Source: Alphaproteobacteria bacterium
Lineage (GTDB): Bacteria > Pseudomonadota > Alphaproteobacteria > UBA828
Direction of reading: 5' to 3'
Length of the DNA: 64,000 bases
Assembly (NCBI GenBank): GCA_022820945.1
Contig: JAJEEP010000093.1
Location: 1 to 64,000, forward strand
Position numbers and translations under genes: made by a program. The notes under the pieces were generated by a model. It made no database searches. It saw only the letters and a program-made list of their open reading frames with translations, and had not been told where the DNA came from. Positions 44,768 to 53,503 of this stretch are shown here, piece after piece (positions within the stretch are counted from its first letter, which is position 1; every line of letters starts with the position of its first letter).

Positions 44768-45883
44768 ATGCGGGTTAACCCCGGCGGCGAGGCCGCCTTC
44801 CTCCGCATCGAGGGCGTCAGCAAGAGGTTCGGTAGCGTCACCGCCGTCGACGACGTCTCGCTCGACGTCGCGCGGGGCGAGTTTTTCGCCCTGCTCGGGC
44901 CCTCCGGCTGCGGCAAGACCACGCTGCTGCGCATGCTCGCAGGCTTCGAGACCCCGAGCGCCGGCGCCCTGCTACTCGACGGCGTGGACCTCGCCGCGCT
45001 GCCGCCTTACCGGCGGCCGGTCAACATGATGTTCCAGTCCTACGCGCTCTTCCCCCACATGAGCGTCGCCGGCAACGTCGCCTTCGGGCTGCGCCAGGAC
45101 CGGATGCCCAGGGCCGAGATCGCGGCGCGGGTCGAGGAGGCGCTGGCGCTGGTCGAGCTCTCGCCGCTCGCGCGCCGCAGGCCGCATCAGCTCTCCGGCG
45201 GCCAGCGCCAGCGCGTGGCGCTCGCCCGCAGCCTGGTCAAGCGGCCCAAGCTCCTGCTGCTAGACGAGCCGCTCGCCGCGCTCGACAAGAAGCTCCGCGA
45301 GCAGACCCAGTTCGAGCTGATGGCGATCCAGCAGCGCGTCGGCATCACCTTCGTGATCGTGACCCACGATCAGGACGAGGCGATGACGGTCGCCGACCGC
45401 ATCGCGGTGATGGAGGAGGGGCGCATCGCCCAGGTCGACACGCCGTCGGCGATTTACGAGGCGCCCCGCTCGCGCTACGTGGCCGAGTTCATCGGCGACG
45501 TGAACATCTTCGAAGGCCGCGCCAAGGCCGTGAACGGCAACGATCTGGCGGTCGAGCTCGCGGACGCACCGGACGACCTTGCGGCGCCGGCGCGCGCTGA
45601 CGGCCCCGCGGCCGGCGATCCCGTGCTGCTCGCGGTGCGGCCGGAGAAGATCGAAATCGCACCGGAGCCGCTGCCGCCCGGCACCGCCAACGCGATGGCG
45701 GGCGAGGTGACCGAGATCGCCTATCTCGGCAGCGTCTCCACCTATCGCGTGCGCCTCGACAGCGGCAAGACGGTGGTCTCGACCCACACCAACCGCCTCC
45801 GCGACGGCGGCGCGGCCATCGACCGGGGCACGCGGGTTCATCTCTCCTGGCCGGTCGAGGCGAGCATCCTGCTCCGCTCATGA
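44768..45883 (+). CDS. potG: Polyamine ABC transporter ATP-binding protein
   Basis: ATPase of 371 residues. Walker A is GPSGCGKTT, signature LSGGQRQRV, Walker B LLLLDEPLAALD and H-loop VTHDQDEA. The C-terminal TOBE domain (residues about 285-371) is present. It powers PotHI. Its stop overlaps the potH start by 4 bases. Confidence 0.92.
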   Translation: MRVNPGGEAAFLRIEGVSKRFGSVTAVDDVSLDVARGEFFALLGPSGCGKTTLLRMLAGFETPSAGALLLDGVDLAALPPYRRPVNMMFQSYALFPHMSVAGNVAFGLRQDRMPRAEIAARVEEALALVELSPLARRRPHQLSGGQRQRVALARSLVKRPKLLLLDEPLAALDKKLREQTQFELMAIQQRVGITFVIVTHDQDEAMTVADRIAVMEEGRIAQVDTPSAIYEAPRSRYVAEFIGDVNIFEGRAKAVNGNDLAVELADAPDDLAAPARADGPAAGDPVLLAVRPEKIEIAPEPLPPGTANAMAGEVTEIAYLGSVSTYRVRLDSGKTVVSTHTNRLRDGGAAIDRGTRVHLSWPVEASILLRS

Positions 45884-46812
45884 GCGCCAAGAGCGAGCCG
45901 AATCCCCGCCGGCAGCGTACGGGCCGGGGGCTGCTCGGGCGCGGCTCGGTGATCGCGAGCCCCTATCTCTGGTTGCTCTTCTTCTTCCTCGTGCCGTTCG
46001 CCATCGTGCTCAAGATCAGCGTGGCCGAGGTCCAGCTGGCGATCCCGCCCTACACGCCGCTCTTCGCCTGGCCCGAGGGCGGCTCCCTGGAGCTCTTCGC
46101 GATCGGCGACAACTACCTGCTCCTGATCGAGGACAGCCTCTACATCCGCGCCTACGCGAACAGTTTGAAGATCGCGGCGATCTCCACCGCGCTCGCGCTG
46201 CTGGTGGGCTTCCCCATCGCCTATGCCATGGCCCGCGCCCCCCGCGCCTGGCAGGCGACCCTGGTGATGATGGTGATCCTGCCGTTCTGGACCTCGTTCC
46301 TGATCCGGGTCTACGCCTGGATCGGCATCCTCAAGAACGAGGGGATGCTGAACGGGGTGCTTCGCTGGATCGGCGTGATCGACAAGCCGCTGGTGATTCT
46401 GAACACCGACATCGCGGTCTACATCGGCATCGTTTACTCCTACCTGCCGTTCATGGTCCTGCCGCTCTACGCCAACCTGGTGCGGATGGACCGCTCGCTG
46501 CTGGAGGCCGCGGCCGACCTCGGCTGCCGCCCGGCCGGTGCGTTCTGGAAGATCACGGTGCCGCTGGCGCGGCCCGGTATCGTCGCCGGCTGCTTCTTGG
46601 TGTTCATCCCGGCGGTCGGCGAGTTCGTGATTCCCGACCTGCTCGGCGGCTCCGGCACTCTGATGATCGGGCGTGTCCTCTGGACCGAGTTCTTCAGCAA
46701 CCGCGACTGGCCGGTGGCCTCGGCGGTCGCCGTGATCCTGCTCTTGGTGCTGATCGTGCCCATCGTACTGTTCCAGCGCCACCAGCAACGCCAGCGCGAG
46801 GCGGACGCCTGA
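45880..46812 (+). CDS. potH: Polyamine ABC transporter permease 1
   Basis: Permease of 310 residues with about six membrane helices. It has an N-terminal periplasmic segment (TPLFAWPEGGSLE) typical of PotH and the EAA loop LLEAAADLGCRPAGAFWKITVPLARPG. It overlaps both neighbours (ATGA, TGATG). Confidence 0.93.
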   Translation: MSAKSEPNPRRQRTGRGLLGRGSVIASPYLWLLFFFLVPFAIVLKISVAEVQLAIPPYTPLFAWPEGGSLELFAIGDNYLLLIEDSLYIRAYANSLKIAAISTALALLVGFPIAYAMARAPRAWQATLVMMVILPFWTSFLIRVYAWIGILKNEGMLNGVLRWIGVIDKPLVILNTDIAVYIGIVYSYLPFMVLPLYANLVRMDRSLLEAAADLGCRPAGAFWKITVPLARPGIVAGCFLVFIPAVGEFVIPDLLGGSGTLMIGRVLWTEFFSNRDWPVASAVAVILLLVLIVPIVLFQRHQQRQREADA

Positions 46813-47624
46813 TGCGGCGGGGGCTCAGCGGGGTCAACCTGGTGGCGCTCACTCTGGGCTTCGCCTTCCTCTACATCCCGATCCTTCTGCTCATCGTCTA
46901 CTCCTTCAACGAATCCAAGCTCGTGACCGTCTGGGCCGGGTTCTCCACCAAGTGGTACGCCGCGATGGTGCAGAACGAGCTGCTGCTCGACGCTGCCTGG
47001 ATGACACTGAAGGTCGCCTTCGTCTCTTCCAGCGTGGCGCTGGTGCTCGGCACGTTTGCAGGGCTTGCGCTGGCCCGGCTCGGGCGCTTCCCCGGCCGCA
47101 CGCTGTTCTCAGGGATGGTCTACGCGCCGCTGGTCATGCCGGAGGTCATCACCGGCCTCTCCATGCTGCTGCTCTTCGTCGCGCTCTCCTGGGCGCGCGG
47201 CTACTGGACCGTGACGATCGCCCACATCACCTTCTCGATGGCCTATGTGGCGGTGGTGGTGCAGTCGCGGCTGCTCACCATGGACCGCTCGCTGGAGGAA
47301 GCGGCGATGGACCTGGGTGCGCCGCCGGTCAAGACCTTCTTCGCGGTGACGCTGCCGATCATCAGCCCGGCGCTGGTAGCCGGCTGGCTGCTGGCGTTCA
47401 CGCTCTCCCTCGACGACCTCGTGATCGCGTCGTTCACCAGCGGTCCCGGCTCGACGACGCTGCCGATGAAGATTTATTCCCAGGTGCGCTTGGGCGTGAC
47501 GCCGGAGATCAACGCGGTCTCCACGGTGCTGGTGGGGATCGTCGCCACCGGCGTCATCGCCGCTAGCCTCATCAACAAGCGCGCCATGGTGATTCGCGAG
47601 CGGGAGGCGCAGGCTGCCACGTAG
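46812..47624 (+). CDS. potI: Polyamine ABC transporter permease 2
   Basis: Permease of 270 residues, six membrane helices. Blocks LIVYSFNESKLVTVWAGFS, LEEAAMDLGAPPVKTFFAVTLP (EAA loop) and SFTSGPGSTTLPMKIYS match PotI. It ends the uptake operon; the A+T-rich HNH-like gene follows. Confidence 0.93.
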   Translation: MRRGLSGVNLVALTLGFAFLYIPILLLIVYSFNESKLVTVWAGFSTKWYAAMVQNELLLDAAWMTLKVAFVSSSVALVLGTFAGLALARLGRFPGRTLFSGMVYAPLVMPEVITGLSMLLLFVALSWARGYWTVTIAHITFSMAYVAVVVQSRLLTMDRSLEEAAMDLGAPPVKTFFAVTLPIISPALVAGWLLAFTLSLDDLVIASFTSGPGSTTLPMKIYSQVRLGVTPEINAVSTVLVGIVATGVIAASLINKRAMVIREREAQAAT

Positions 47625-47821
47625 AGCGCATCTTCAGTTAGAGTATCCTCATAGGGTTTGGCGGAGTTCCACCACGGGTGCCTACTGTTCCTCAATGCCC
47701 AAATTGCGACCAAGGAGACGTTGCAAAGACAACTACGCATTGAATTCGTCACTCTTATGGCCATTTGGATTTCAATTCTGTATCATCTTTGGGTGATCGT
47801 AAAATTCTGACGAAAAAAACC

Positions 47822-48787
47822 ATGCCTAAAGCCATCTTTTCAGAAATTAATCTTGACAAGTGCGCACTATATGGCTGTTTATCCGAACTTCAGATCAGTC
47901 ATATTATTCCCAGCTTTATGATCCGATGGTTTAAGGATAGCTCTGCCACCGGTCATATTCGGTTCGGCGAGAATCCTAACGTTCGTGTTCAAGACGGCCC
48001 TAAGGCTCGCATGTTGTGTCAGGAGTGCGAACAATTATTTTCGAATTGGGAGAAAGAATTTGCCGAGAAATGCTTTGAGCCGATTTGTGATGGACGTGCA
48101 CATGAGATACAGTATACAGCTTGGATGCTAAAAGCTACAACGTCAATTTCATGGCGAGTCTTGTTTGCGTTCGACGCCATTAATGAACTCTCAGAGTTTC
48201 CCACAGCAGTTCGTGAGGAGGTCGTAGCCGCCCTTGATGAATGGAAACGATTTCTATTGAATGACCAGCAATGCACGGATCGCTTCGGGCAACACATGCT
48301 GTTGGTTGACTTGCTAGACTGCGCCACCATTGCCAACGTTCCGCACAACATCAACCGATATCTTACTCGCACAATAGACTGCGATGTAGCACATAATGGC
48401 GAATCTGCATTTGCGTATACAAAGATGGGTCGATTCATGCTTTTCAGCTTTGTTGACATGGACGATGCTCACCTTTGGGAGGGAACTAAACTGAATTCCA
48501 AGAATGGGTTACTTGGAGAAGGTGACAAATCACTACCGCCTGAACTGTTGAGCTACATCTTCAATCGTGCTAAGTCTGTTGCAAACACATACTCGCAGAT
48601 TTCAGAATTCCAGCAGGAAAAAATTCTACAGTCCTATGGGAAGAATCCTTCTCGTGTGTCCGCGAGCGAAACACTATGTGCAGTGAATCAGGATGTACTT
48701 CTATTCGGAAAACGGAGCGCCTTTGAAGCGACGCAGCCCAAGTCTAAGCCCCATTTGGAACAGGACATCAAGAAAAAGCGCAATTGA
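47822..48787 (+). CDS. A+T-rich HNH-like protein of unknown function
   Basis: Protein of 321 residues. Near the N-terminus are Cys14, Cys19, SHIIPSFMIRW with His27, and MLCQECEQLFSNWEKEF with Cys66 and Cys69. This pattern resembles the zinc-binding part of HNH-type nucleases and of small uncharacterised proteins found in mobile islands. The rest is helical and unrecognised, ending in a lysine-rich tail. Base use is foreign: 48121-48180 has 27 of 60 G+C, whereas 47341-47400 in potI has 42 of 60. It lies between the converging potI and puuB. ATG at 47822 was chosen; an in-frame TTG at 47765 is possible. Nuclease activity is not shown. Confidence 0.7.
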   Translation: MPKAIFSEINLDKCALYGCLSELQISHIIPSFMIRWFKDSSATGHIRFGENPNVRVQDGPKARMLCQECEQLFSNWEKEFAEKCFEPICDGRAHEIQYTAWMLKATTSISWRVLFAFDAINELSEFPTAVREEVVAALDEWKRFLLNDQQCTDRFGQHMLLVDLLDCATIANVPHNINRYLTRTIDCDVAHNGESAFAYTKMGRFMLFSFVDMDDAHLWEGTKLNSKNGLLGEGDKSLPPELLSYIFNRAKSVANTYSQISEFQQEKILQSYGKNPSRVSASETLCAVNQDVLLFGKRSAFEATQPKSKPHLEQDIKKKRN

Positions 48788-48824
48788 TGCACCTCTCTGT
48801 AAGTGGGTCTGCTGCGCTAGCTGC

Positions 48825-50135
48825 TTAAAGGCGGTCGCGGAGCGCGCCGTACGCGAGCGCGAGCGCGAGCGTCGGCCAGCGCAGGAAGCGGCCGCCGGGG
48901 AAAGGCGGCTGCGGCAGCCGCGCGAAGACATCGAAGCGCTCGAACGTGCCGGCGATGGCCTCGGCGATGAGCGCGCCACCCAGCGTTGCCAGCGCCACGC
49001 CGTGGCCGGAGTATCCCTGCCCGTAGTAGAGCCCGCCAGCGAGCCGGCCGATGCTCGGCATCCGGGTCCGCGTGATGGCGAGCGTGCCGCCCCACACGTG
49101 ATCGACGCTCACATCGGCGAGCTGGGGAAAGATGCGCAACATGCACCGCCGCACGAGCGGGCCGGGGTCGGCAGGGAGGCGACTGCTCGCGGTTTCCCCG
49201 CCGCCGAAGAGGAGCCGCCCATCGGCCGAGAGGCGAAAGTAGTTCACCACGAAGCGCGTATCCACCACGGCAACGTCATTGGGGATCAAGGCGCGGGCAC
49301 GCTCTTCGCCGAGCGGCTCCGTCGCCAGGATGAAATTGTTGATCGGCATGACGCGGTGGCCAAAGCCGGGGTCCAGTGCATCGAGATAGCCGTTGCAGGC
49401 GAGCACCGCCGCATCCGCCGTGACCGTGTGCGGCCCGGCTGTGACCGTGCAGGGCGCGCCCGGCGCAAGCCCGGTGACCGGCGTCCCCTCGTGGATATCG
49501 ACTCCCGCTTCGGACGCCGCACGGGCGAGGCCCCGCGCATAATCGAGGGGGTGCAGGTGGCCCGCGCCCCGATCCAGAAGGCCTCCGTGGAAATCCTCCG
49601 ACGCCACCTCGGTACGGAGGGCGGCGCGATCCAGAACCTCGATCCGGTCGTAACCGTAGCGGGCGTTGAGGTGGGCGGCTTCGTGCGCGAGCGCGCGAGC
49701 GTGGCGGGGCCGGTGGGCGGCGATGGCGATGCCGGGCTTCAGGTCGCATTCGATTCCGTGGCGGGCGATGCGATCGCGCACGAGCGCCTTCGCCTCCTCG
49801 GCAAGCAACCAGAGAAGTCGCGCCCGCTCCCCGCCAAGCTCGCGCTCCAACGTGGGCTGATCGCGTCGGTGCCCGCTGCCGAGCTGTCCGCCGTTGCGGC
49901 CGGAGGCGCCGTTGCCGACGCGCCGCGCCTCAAGCAGGACCACGCGGTGGCCGCGCTCGGCAAGGTGAAGCGCGCAGGAAAGCCCAGTATAGCCGCCACC
50001 GATGACGCAGACGTCCGTACGCAGGTCATCCTTGAGCACAGGCCATGTCGGGTGCGTCCGCGCGCTTGCCTCGTACCAGGTGGGCGCTTCGCCGTCGTGC
50101 TGGGCGTAGCGGCTGTCCCGTCCCGCAGCGCCCAT
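48825..50135 (-). CDS. puuB: Gamma-glutamylputrescine oxidase-like FAD enzyme
   Basis: Amine oxidase of the DAO family, 436 residues. The FAD motif is VCVIGGGYTGLSCALHLAERG; GNGASGRNGGQ and GHGVALATLGG are typical of PuuB/OrdL. It oxidises gamma-glutamylputrescine to the aldehyde. ATG at 50135 overlaps the puuA stop by one base (TGATG). The dehydrogenase PuuC and hydrolase PuuD are not in the window. Confidence 0.88.
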   Translation of the reverse strand: MGAAGRDSRYAQHDGEAPTWYEASARTHPTWPVLKDDLRTDVCVIGGGYTGLSCALHLAERGHRVVLLEARRVGNGASGRNGGQLGSGHRRDQPTLERELGGERARLLWLLAEEAKALVRDRIARHGIECDLKPGIAIAAHRPRHARALAHEAAHLNARYGYDRIEVLDRAALRTEVASEDFHGGLLDRGAGHLHPLDYARGLARAASEAGVDIHEGTPVTGLAPGAPCTVTAGPHTVTADAAVLACNGYLDALDPGFGHRVMPINNFILATEPLGEERARALIPNDVAVVDTRFVVNYFRLSADGRLLFGGGETASSRLPADPGPLVRRCMLRIFPQLADVSVDHVWGGTLAITRTRMPSIGRLAGGLYYGQGYSGHGVALATLGGALIAEAIAGTFERFDVFARLPQPPFPGGRFLRWPTLALALAYGALRDRL

Positions 50136-51493
50136 CACACGGCGAGCAAGAGGAACTTGCGCTCCCAGGAGCTCACGACGCGCAGGTAGGCGTCGTATTC
50201 CGCCCGCACCACCTCGCTGAATCCCTTGACGAAGAGATCGCCGAACGAGGCGTGAGCCTCTTCCGAGGCCTCGAACTGTTCGAGCGCGGTCCTGAGGTCG
50301 AGCGGCAGGGTCTCGAACTCACTGGTCTCTTCGCCCTCCACGGGCGGAGAGGGTTCCAGCCCTTGTGTCATGCCCAGATAACCGGCAGCCAGCGTGGCGG
50401 CGATGGTGAGGTAGGGGTTCGTGTCGGAGCCGGGCAGGCGGTTCTCGACCCGGCGGTTCCGAGGCGGCGCATCCGGCACGCGCAGCCCGGCGATGCGGTT
50501 GTCGTAGCCCCAGCCGACGTTGAACGGCTTGCTCGCGCCGAAGCGGAGCCTGCGGAAGGAGTTGACGTTGGGTGCCATGAGCGGCGTGAACGCGGGCAGG
50601 AAGCGCTGCAGACCGCCGAGGTAGTGGCGGAATGCCGCCGACTCCGCCCCGTCCTCGTCCGAGAACAGCGGCCTGCGCTCCGCGCCCTCGTAGACCGACT
50701 GGTGCACGTGCATGGCGCTGCCCGGCTCGCTCTGCATCGGCTTCGCCATGAAGGTCGCGTAGAAGCCGTGGCGCTGAGCCGTCTGGCGCACCGTGCGCTT
50801 GAAGACGAACACCTGGTCGGCAAGCCGCAGCGCCTCGCCGTGGCGGAAGTTGATCTCGACCTGCCCGGCCCCGCTCTCGTGATTGAGCGTGTCGATGTCA
50901 AGCTCCTGTTCCTCGCAGTAGTCGTAGAGGTCCACGAAGAAGGGGTCGAACTCGTTGACCGCGTCGATGCCGAACTCCTGCCGCCCTGCCTCGCGCCGGC
51001 CGGAGGCGCCGATGGGAGGCTTGAGCGGTTGGTCAGGATCAGTGTTCCTCTCCACCAGATAGAACTCGATCTCCGGCGCGATGACCGGGTGCCAGCCGCG
51101 CTCCGCGAAGCGCTCCAGCAGGCTCGCGAGCACGCGGCGGGAGTAGAACGGCGAGTGTCCACCGTCGCGCAGCACGCAATCCGCAATAATCTGCGCCGTG
51201 GGCTCGTCGTACCAGGGCACCAGGGTGAGCGTCGCGGGGTCCGGCTCCAGCACGAAGTCGCCGTCGCTCACGTCGATGGAGACGGCGCCCGGCGGCGGGA
51301 AGTCGCCGGTGAGCGTGTGGACGAGGACGTTCTTGGGCAGCCGGTGCTGGCCGCCGGCGAGCCCCTCGATGAACTTGTCCATGGGCAGAATCTTGCCGCG
51401 CGGCACGCCCGCGAGGTCAGGCACGATGCACTCGACCTCGACAATGTTCCGCTCTTTGAGCCAGGCCTCGATCGCCCGGTGTCCGTCGCTCAT
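50135..51493 (-). CDS. puuA: Gamma-glutamylputrescine synthetase-like (glutamine synthetase family)
   Basis: Glutamine-synthetase fold ligase of 452 residues. It has IAPEIEFYLV (metal-binding Glu), NHESGAGQVEINF, MHVHQSVYEG and NRVENRLPGSDTNPYL-type RRVENRLPG. Lack of the adenylylation loop and linkage to puuB and potFGHI favour PuuA over GlnA. It adds glutamate to putrescine with ATP. Confidence 0.87.
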   Translation of the reverse strand: MSDGHRAIEAWLKERNIVEVECIVPDLAGVPRGKILPMDKFIEGLAGGQHRLPKNVLVHTLTGDFPPPGAVSIDVSDGDFVLEPDPATLTLVPWYDEPTAQIIADCVLRDGGHSPFYSRRVLASLLERFAERGWHPVIAPEIEFYLVERNTDPDQPLKPPIGASGRREAGRQEFGIDAVNEFDPFFVDLYDYCEEQELDIDTLNHESGAGQVEINFRHGEALRLADQVFVFKRTVRQTAQRHGFYATFMAKPMQSEPGSAMHVHQSVYEGAERRPLFSDEDGAESAAFRHYLGGLQRFLPAFTPLMAPNVNSFRRLRFGASKPFNVGWGYDNRIAGLRVPDAPPRNRRVENRLPGSDTNPYLTIAATLAAGYLGMTQGLEPSPPVEGEETSEFETLPLDLRTALEQFEASEEAHASFGDLFVKGFSEVVRAEYDAYLRVVSSWERKFLLLAV

Positions 51494-51536
51494 GCGTCCT
51501 CTCCGACCCCCATATTGGCTCGCGAAGGGCTAATTT

Positions 51537-53441
51537 CTAGCGCTCGCCGCGATTGCCGAAGAGCATCGTGACGTTGATGCGCCGGTTCTCGTAGCCGGGG
51601 CGGAAGTCGAGATCGTCGGTGCGGTGGAAGAGATCGGAATCGAAGATGACCACGCGGTTCCGCCGGTAGGGCACCGTCACCGGTTCGTCGCCGGCCTCCT
51701 TTAGGAACTGCGCCATGCGGGTGCTGTCTGCGTTGTAGCTGCGGAAGGCCCAGTCCGACGGCGCGTATGCCTTGTGGACCACCAGTCCACCCGATGCCGG
51801 ATCGCGGTTCGCCTCATCGGGAGTCACCCAGAAGTTGACGTTGACTGCGGCGAAATCGGCGTGGGTGGCGATCCCCTGCAACCTGGAATCGTACTTGTAG
51901 GCCCAAAGCTGCTCCAGCCGATGCGGCCCGAAGATGCCGGGGAGCCGCGCGCGCAGCTCGTCTGCGATCTGGAGCGCGAGCGCGGTGCCGAAGCCGTCCA
52001 CCAGATAGGCGCCGAGGTAGCCGCGCTTGACCTGATACCAGACCGTTGCATCCAGGCAGAAGTGCCACAGCCGCTCTAATGCCTCCGTGGCCAGGAAGTC
52101 ATCGACGACCACCAGATTGGGCGCGCTCTCGCGATAGGTGCGCTCGATTTCGTCCTTATCCAGGTCCGGGTTGACCGCGGCTTCCGCCCCGGCCGGGGCC
52201 TCGGGGAGATGAAGCGGGCGGTTGTAGGCCGGTGCGATACGGCGCCACTCCCGATCGTCGAGGGTGATCGGTTCGTCAGGCGGGGCATCTGAGGGCAGTG
52301 CGGCGAGAGCCTGCTCGTAGGTATCGGCAATCTTGTTGAACGACGCATCGATGCGGCCATTGCAGCAGAGTCGGCGAATCTGCTCGGCATCGTGCTGCAG
52401 CTTGAAGGGCGCCACAGGGATCGCCGGGGGCTGCTCCTTCCGGCGGTTCAACGTGTCGGGCGAAAGCACTGCACCGTGGCGGCGCTCGGCCGCGCGGCCG
52501 AAGCACGCGAGCGCCGCGTCAGCGTCGCCGCGGGCCACGTGGACCATGCCGAGATTGGCGCGATAGGTCGCGTTCTCCGGCTTCAACTCAAGCGAGCGCT
52601 CCAGGCTCTCGACCGCCTCGTCTTCACGGCCGAGCCGCTTGAGGACGTTGCCAAGATTGGCGTGCGCCGCCGCGTGCGCGGCATCGAGGGCGATGGCCTC
52701 GCTGTAGGCAGCCTCCGCCTCCGCCGCGCGGTGGAGGTCCTGCAGCACGTTGCCGAGGTTGGCGTGCGCCGCCGCAAGCTGCGGGTCGAGGTCGATGGCA
52801 CGGCGGAGGCTGGCCTCGGACTCCTCCAGTGCGCCCACCTCTTGGAGCGCGTTGCCGAGGTCAGAATGCGCGCCCGCTGCGCCCTCGTCGAACGCGACCG
52901 CTTGCCGCAGCGCAGCCACTGCGTCCTCGGCCCGGCCGAGCTCCAACAGCGCGAGGCCGAGCTCCGACTGCGCCGGCCCGTGTTTGGGCCGAATCGCTAG
53001 CGCCTTCTCGAACCACTCGACCGCCTCGGACGGGCGCCCTGCGGCGCGCAACGCGTGACCGAAGTTGTAGCGGATGTCGGCATTGCTCTTGTCGAAAGCG
53101 GCGGCGCGTCGGTAGTGCGCTTCGGCCTCGTCGAAGCGTCCCAGGCCGTTGAAGACGTTGGCCAGGTCGTTAAGGAAGCCGGCGTTGCGCGGCGCCCGGC
53201 GCGCGGCCTTCGTCAACAGCGGTAGCGCCTCCTCAAGCCTGCCTGCCTGGGCATGGAGCACGCCGAAGAGGTGCAACGCATCCGCATGACCGGGACTCTG
53301 GCGCAACACCCGCTGGTAGAGCGCCGCCGCTGCCTCTGCGCGGCCCGCGCGATGATGTGCGAGCCCGGCGCGAAGCATATCCTCGACCGGACCCGTACCG
53401 GCGGCCAGCCCCTTGACTCGCCGTCGCTCGCGCCGCGTCAT
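51537..53441 (-). CDS. TPR repeat protein fused to a 2-oxoglutarate/Fe(II) oxygenase domain
   Basis: Protein of 634 residues. About nine TPR units of 34 residues fill residues 19-325 (HANLGNVLKRLG, LGLALLELGRAEDAV and similar). A linker of about 90 residues follows. The C-terminal part (about 430-634) has the facial triad of a 2OG oxygenase: HxD in ATHADFAAV, a distal His in SDLFHRTDDL, and an Arg in ENRRINVTMLF for 2-oxoglutarate. The domain order resembles prolyl- or aspartyl-hydroxylase-like proteins. It lies 43 bases upstream of puuA on the same strand. The target is unknown. Confidence 0.8.
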   Translation of the reverse strand: MTRRERRRVKGLAAGTGPVEDMLRAGLAHHRAGRAEAAAALYQRVLRQSPGHADALHLFGVLHAQAGRLEEALPLLTKAARRAPRNAGFLNDLANVFNGLGRFDEAEAHYRRAAAFDKSNADIRYNFGHALRAAGRPSEAVEWFEKALAIRPKHGPAQSELGLALLELGRAEDAVAALRQAVAFDEGAAGAHSDLGNALQEVGALEESEASLRRAIDLDPQLAAAHANLGNVLQDLHRAAEAEAAYSEAIALDAAHAAAHANLGNVLKRLGREDEAVESLERSLELKPENATYRANLGMVHVARGDADAALACFGRAAERRHGAVLSPDTLNRRKEQPPAIPVAPFKLQHDAEQIRRLCCNGRIDASFNKIADTYEQALAALPSDAPPDEPITLDDREWRRIAPAYNRPLHLPEAPAGAEAAVNPDLDKDEIERTYRESAPNLVVVDDFLATEALERLWHFCLDATVWYQVKRGYLGAYLVDGFGTALALQIADELRARLPGIFGPHRLEQLWAYKYDSRLQGIATHADFAAVNVNFWVTPDEANRDPASGGLVVHKAYAPSDWAFRSYNADSTRMAQFLKEAGDEPVTVPYRRNRVVIFDSDLFHRTDDLDFRPGYENRRINVTMLFGNRGER

Positions 53442-53503
53442 CGCGCCCTTGCGGTGCTGTTATGAGGGTCGGAGCGCTTGCCGCCGAGCCGCGCTCACCC
53501 GGC

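Noticed and set aside
44587-44778. 63-codon frame in the potF-potG gap
   Set aside because: No motif and composition like other mirror or spacer frames; overlaps the potG start.
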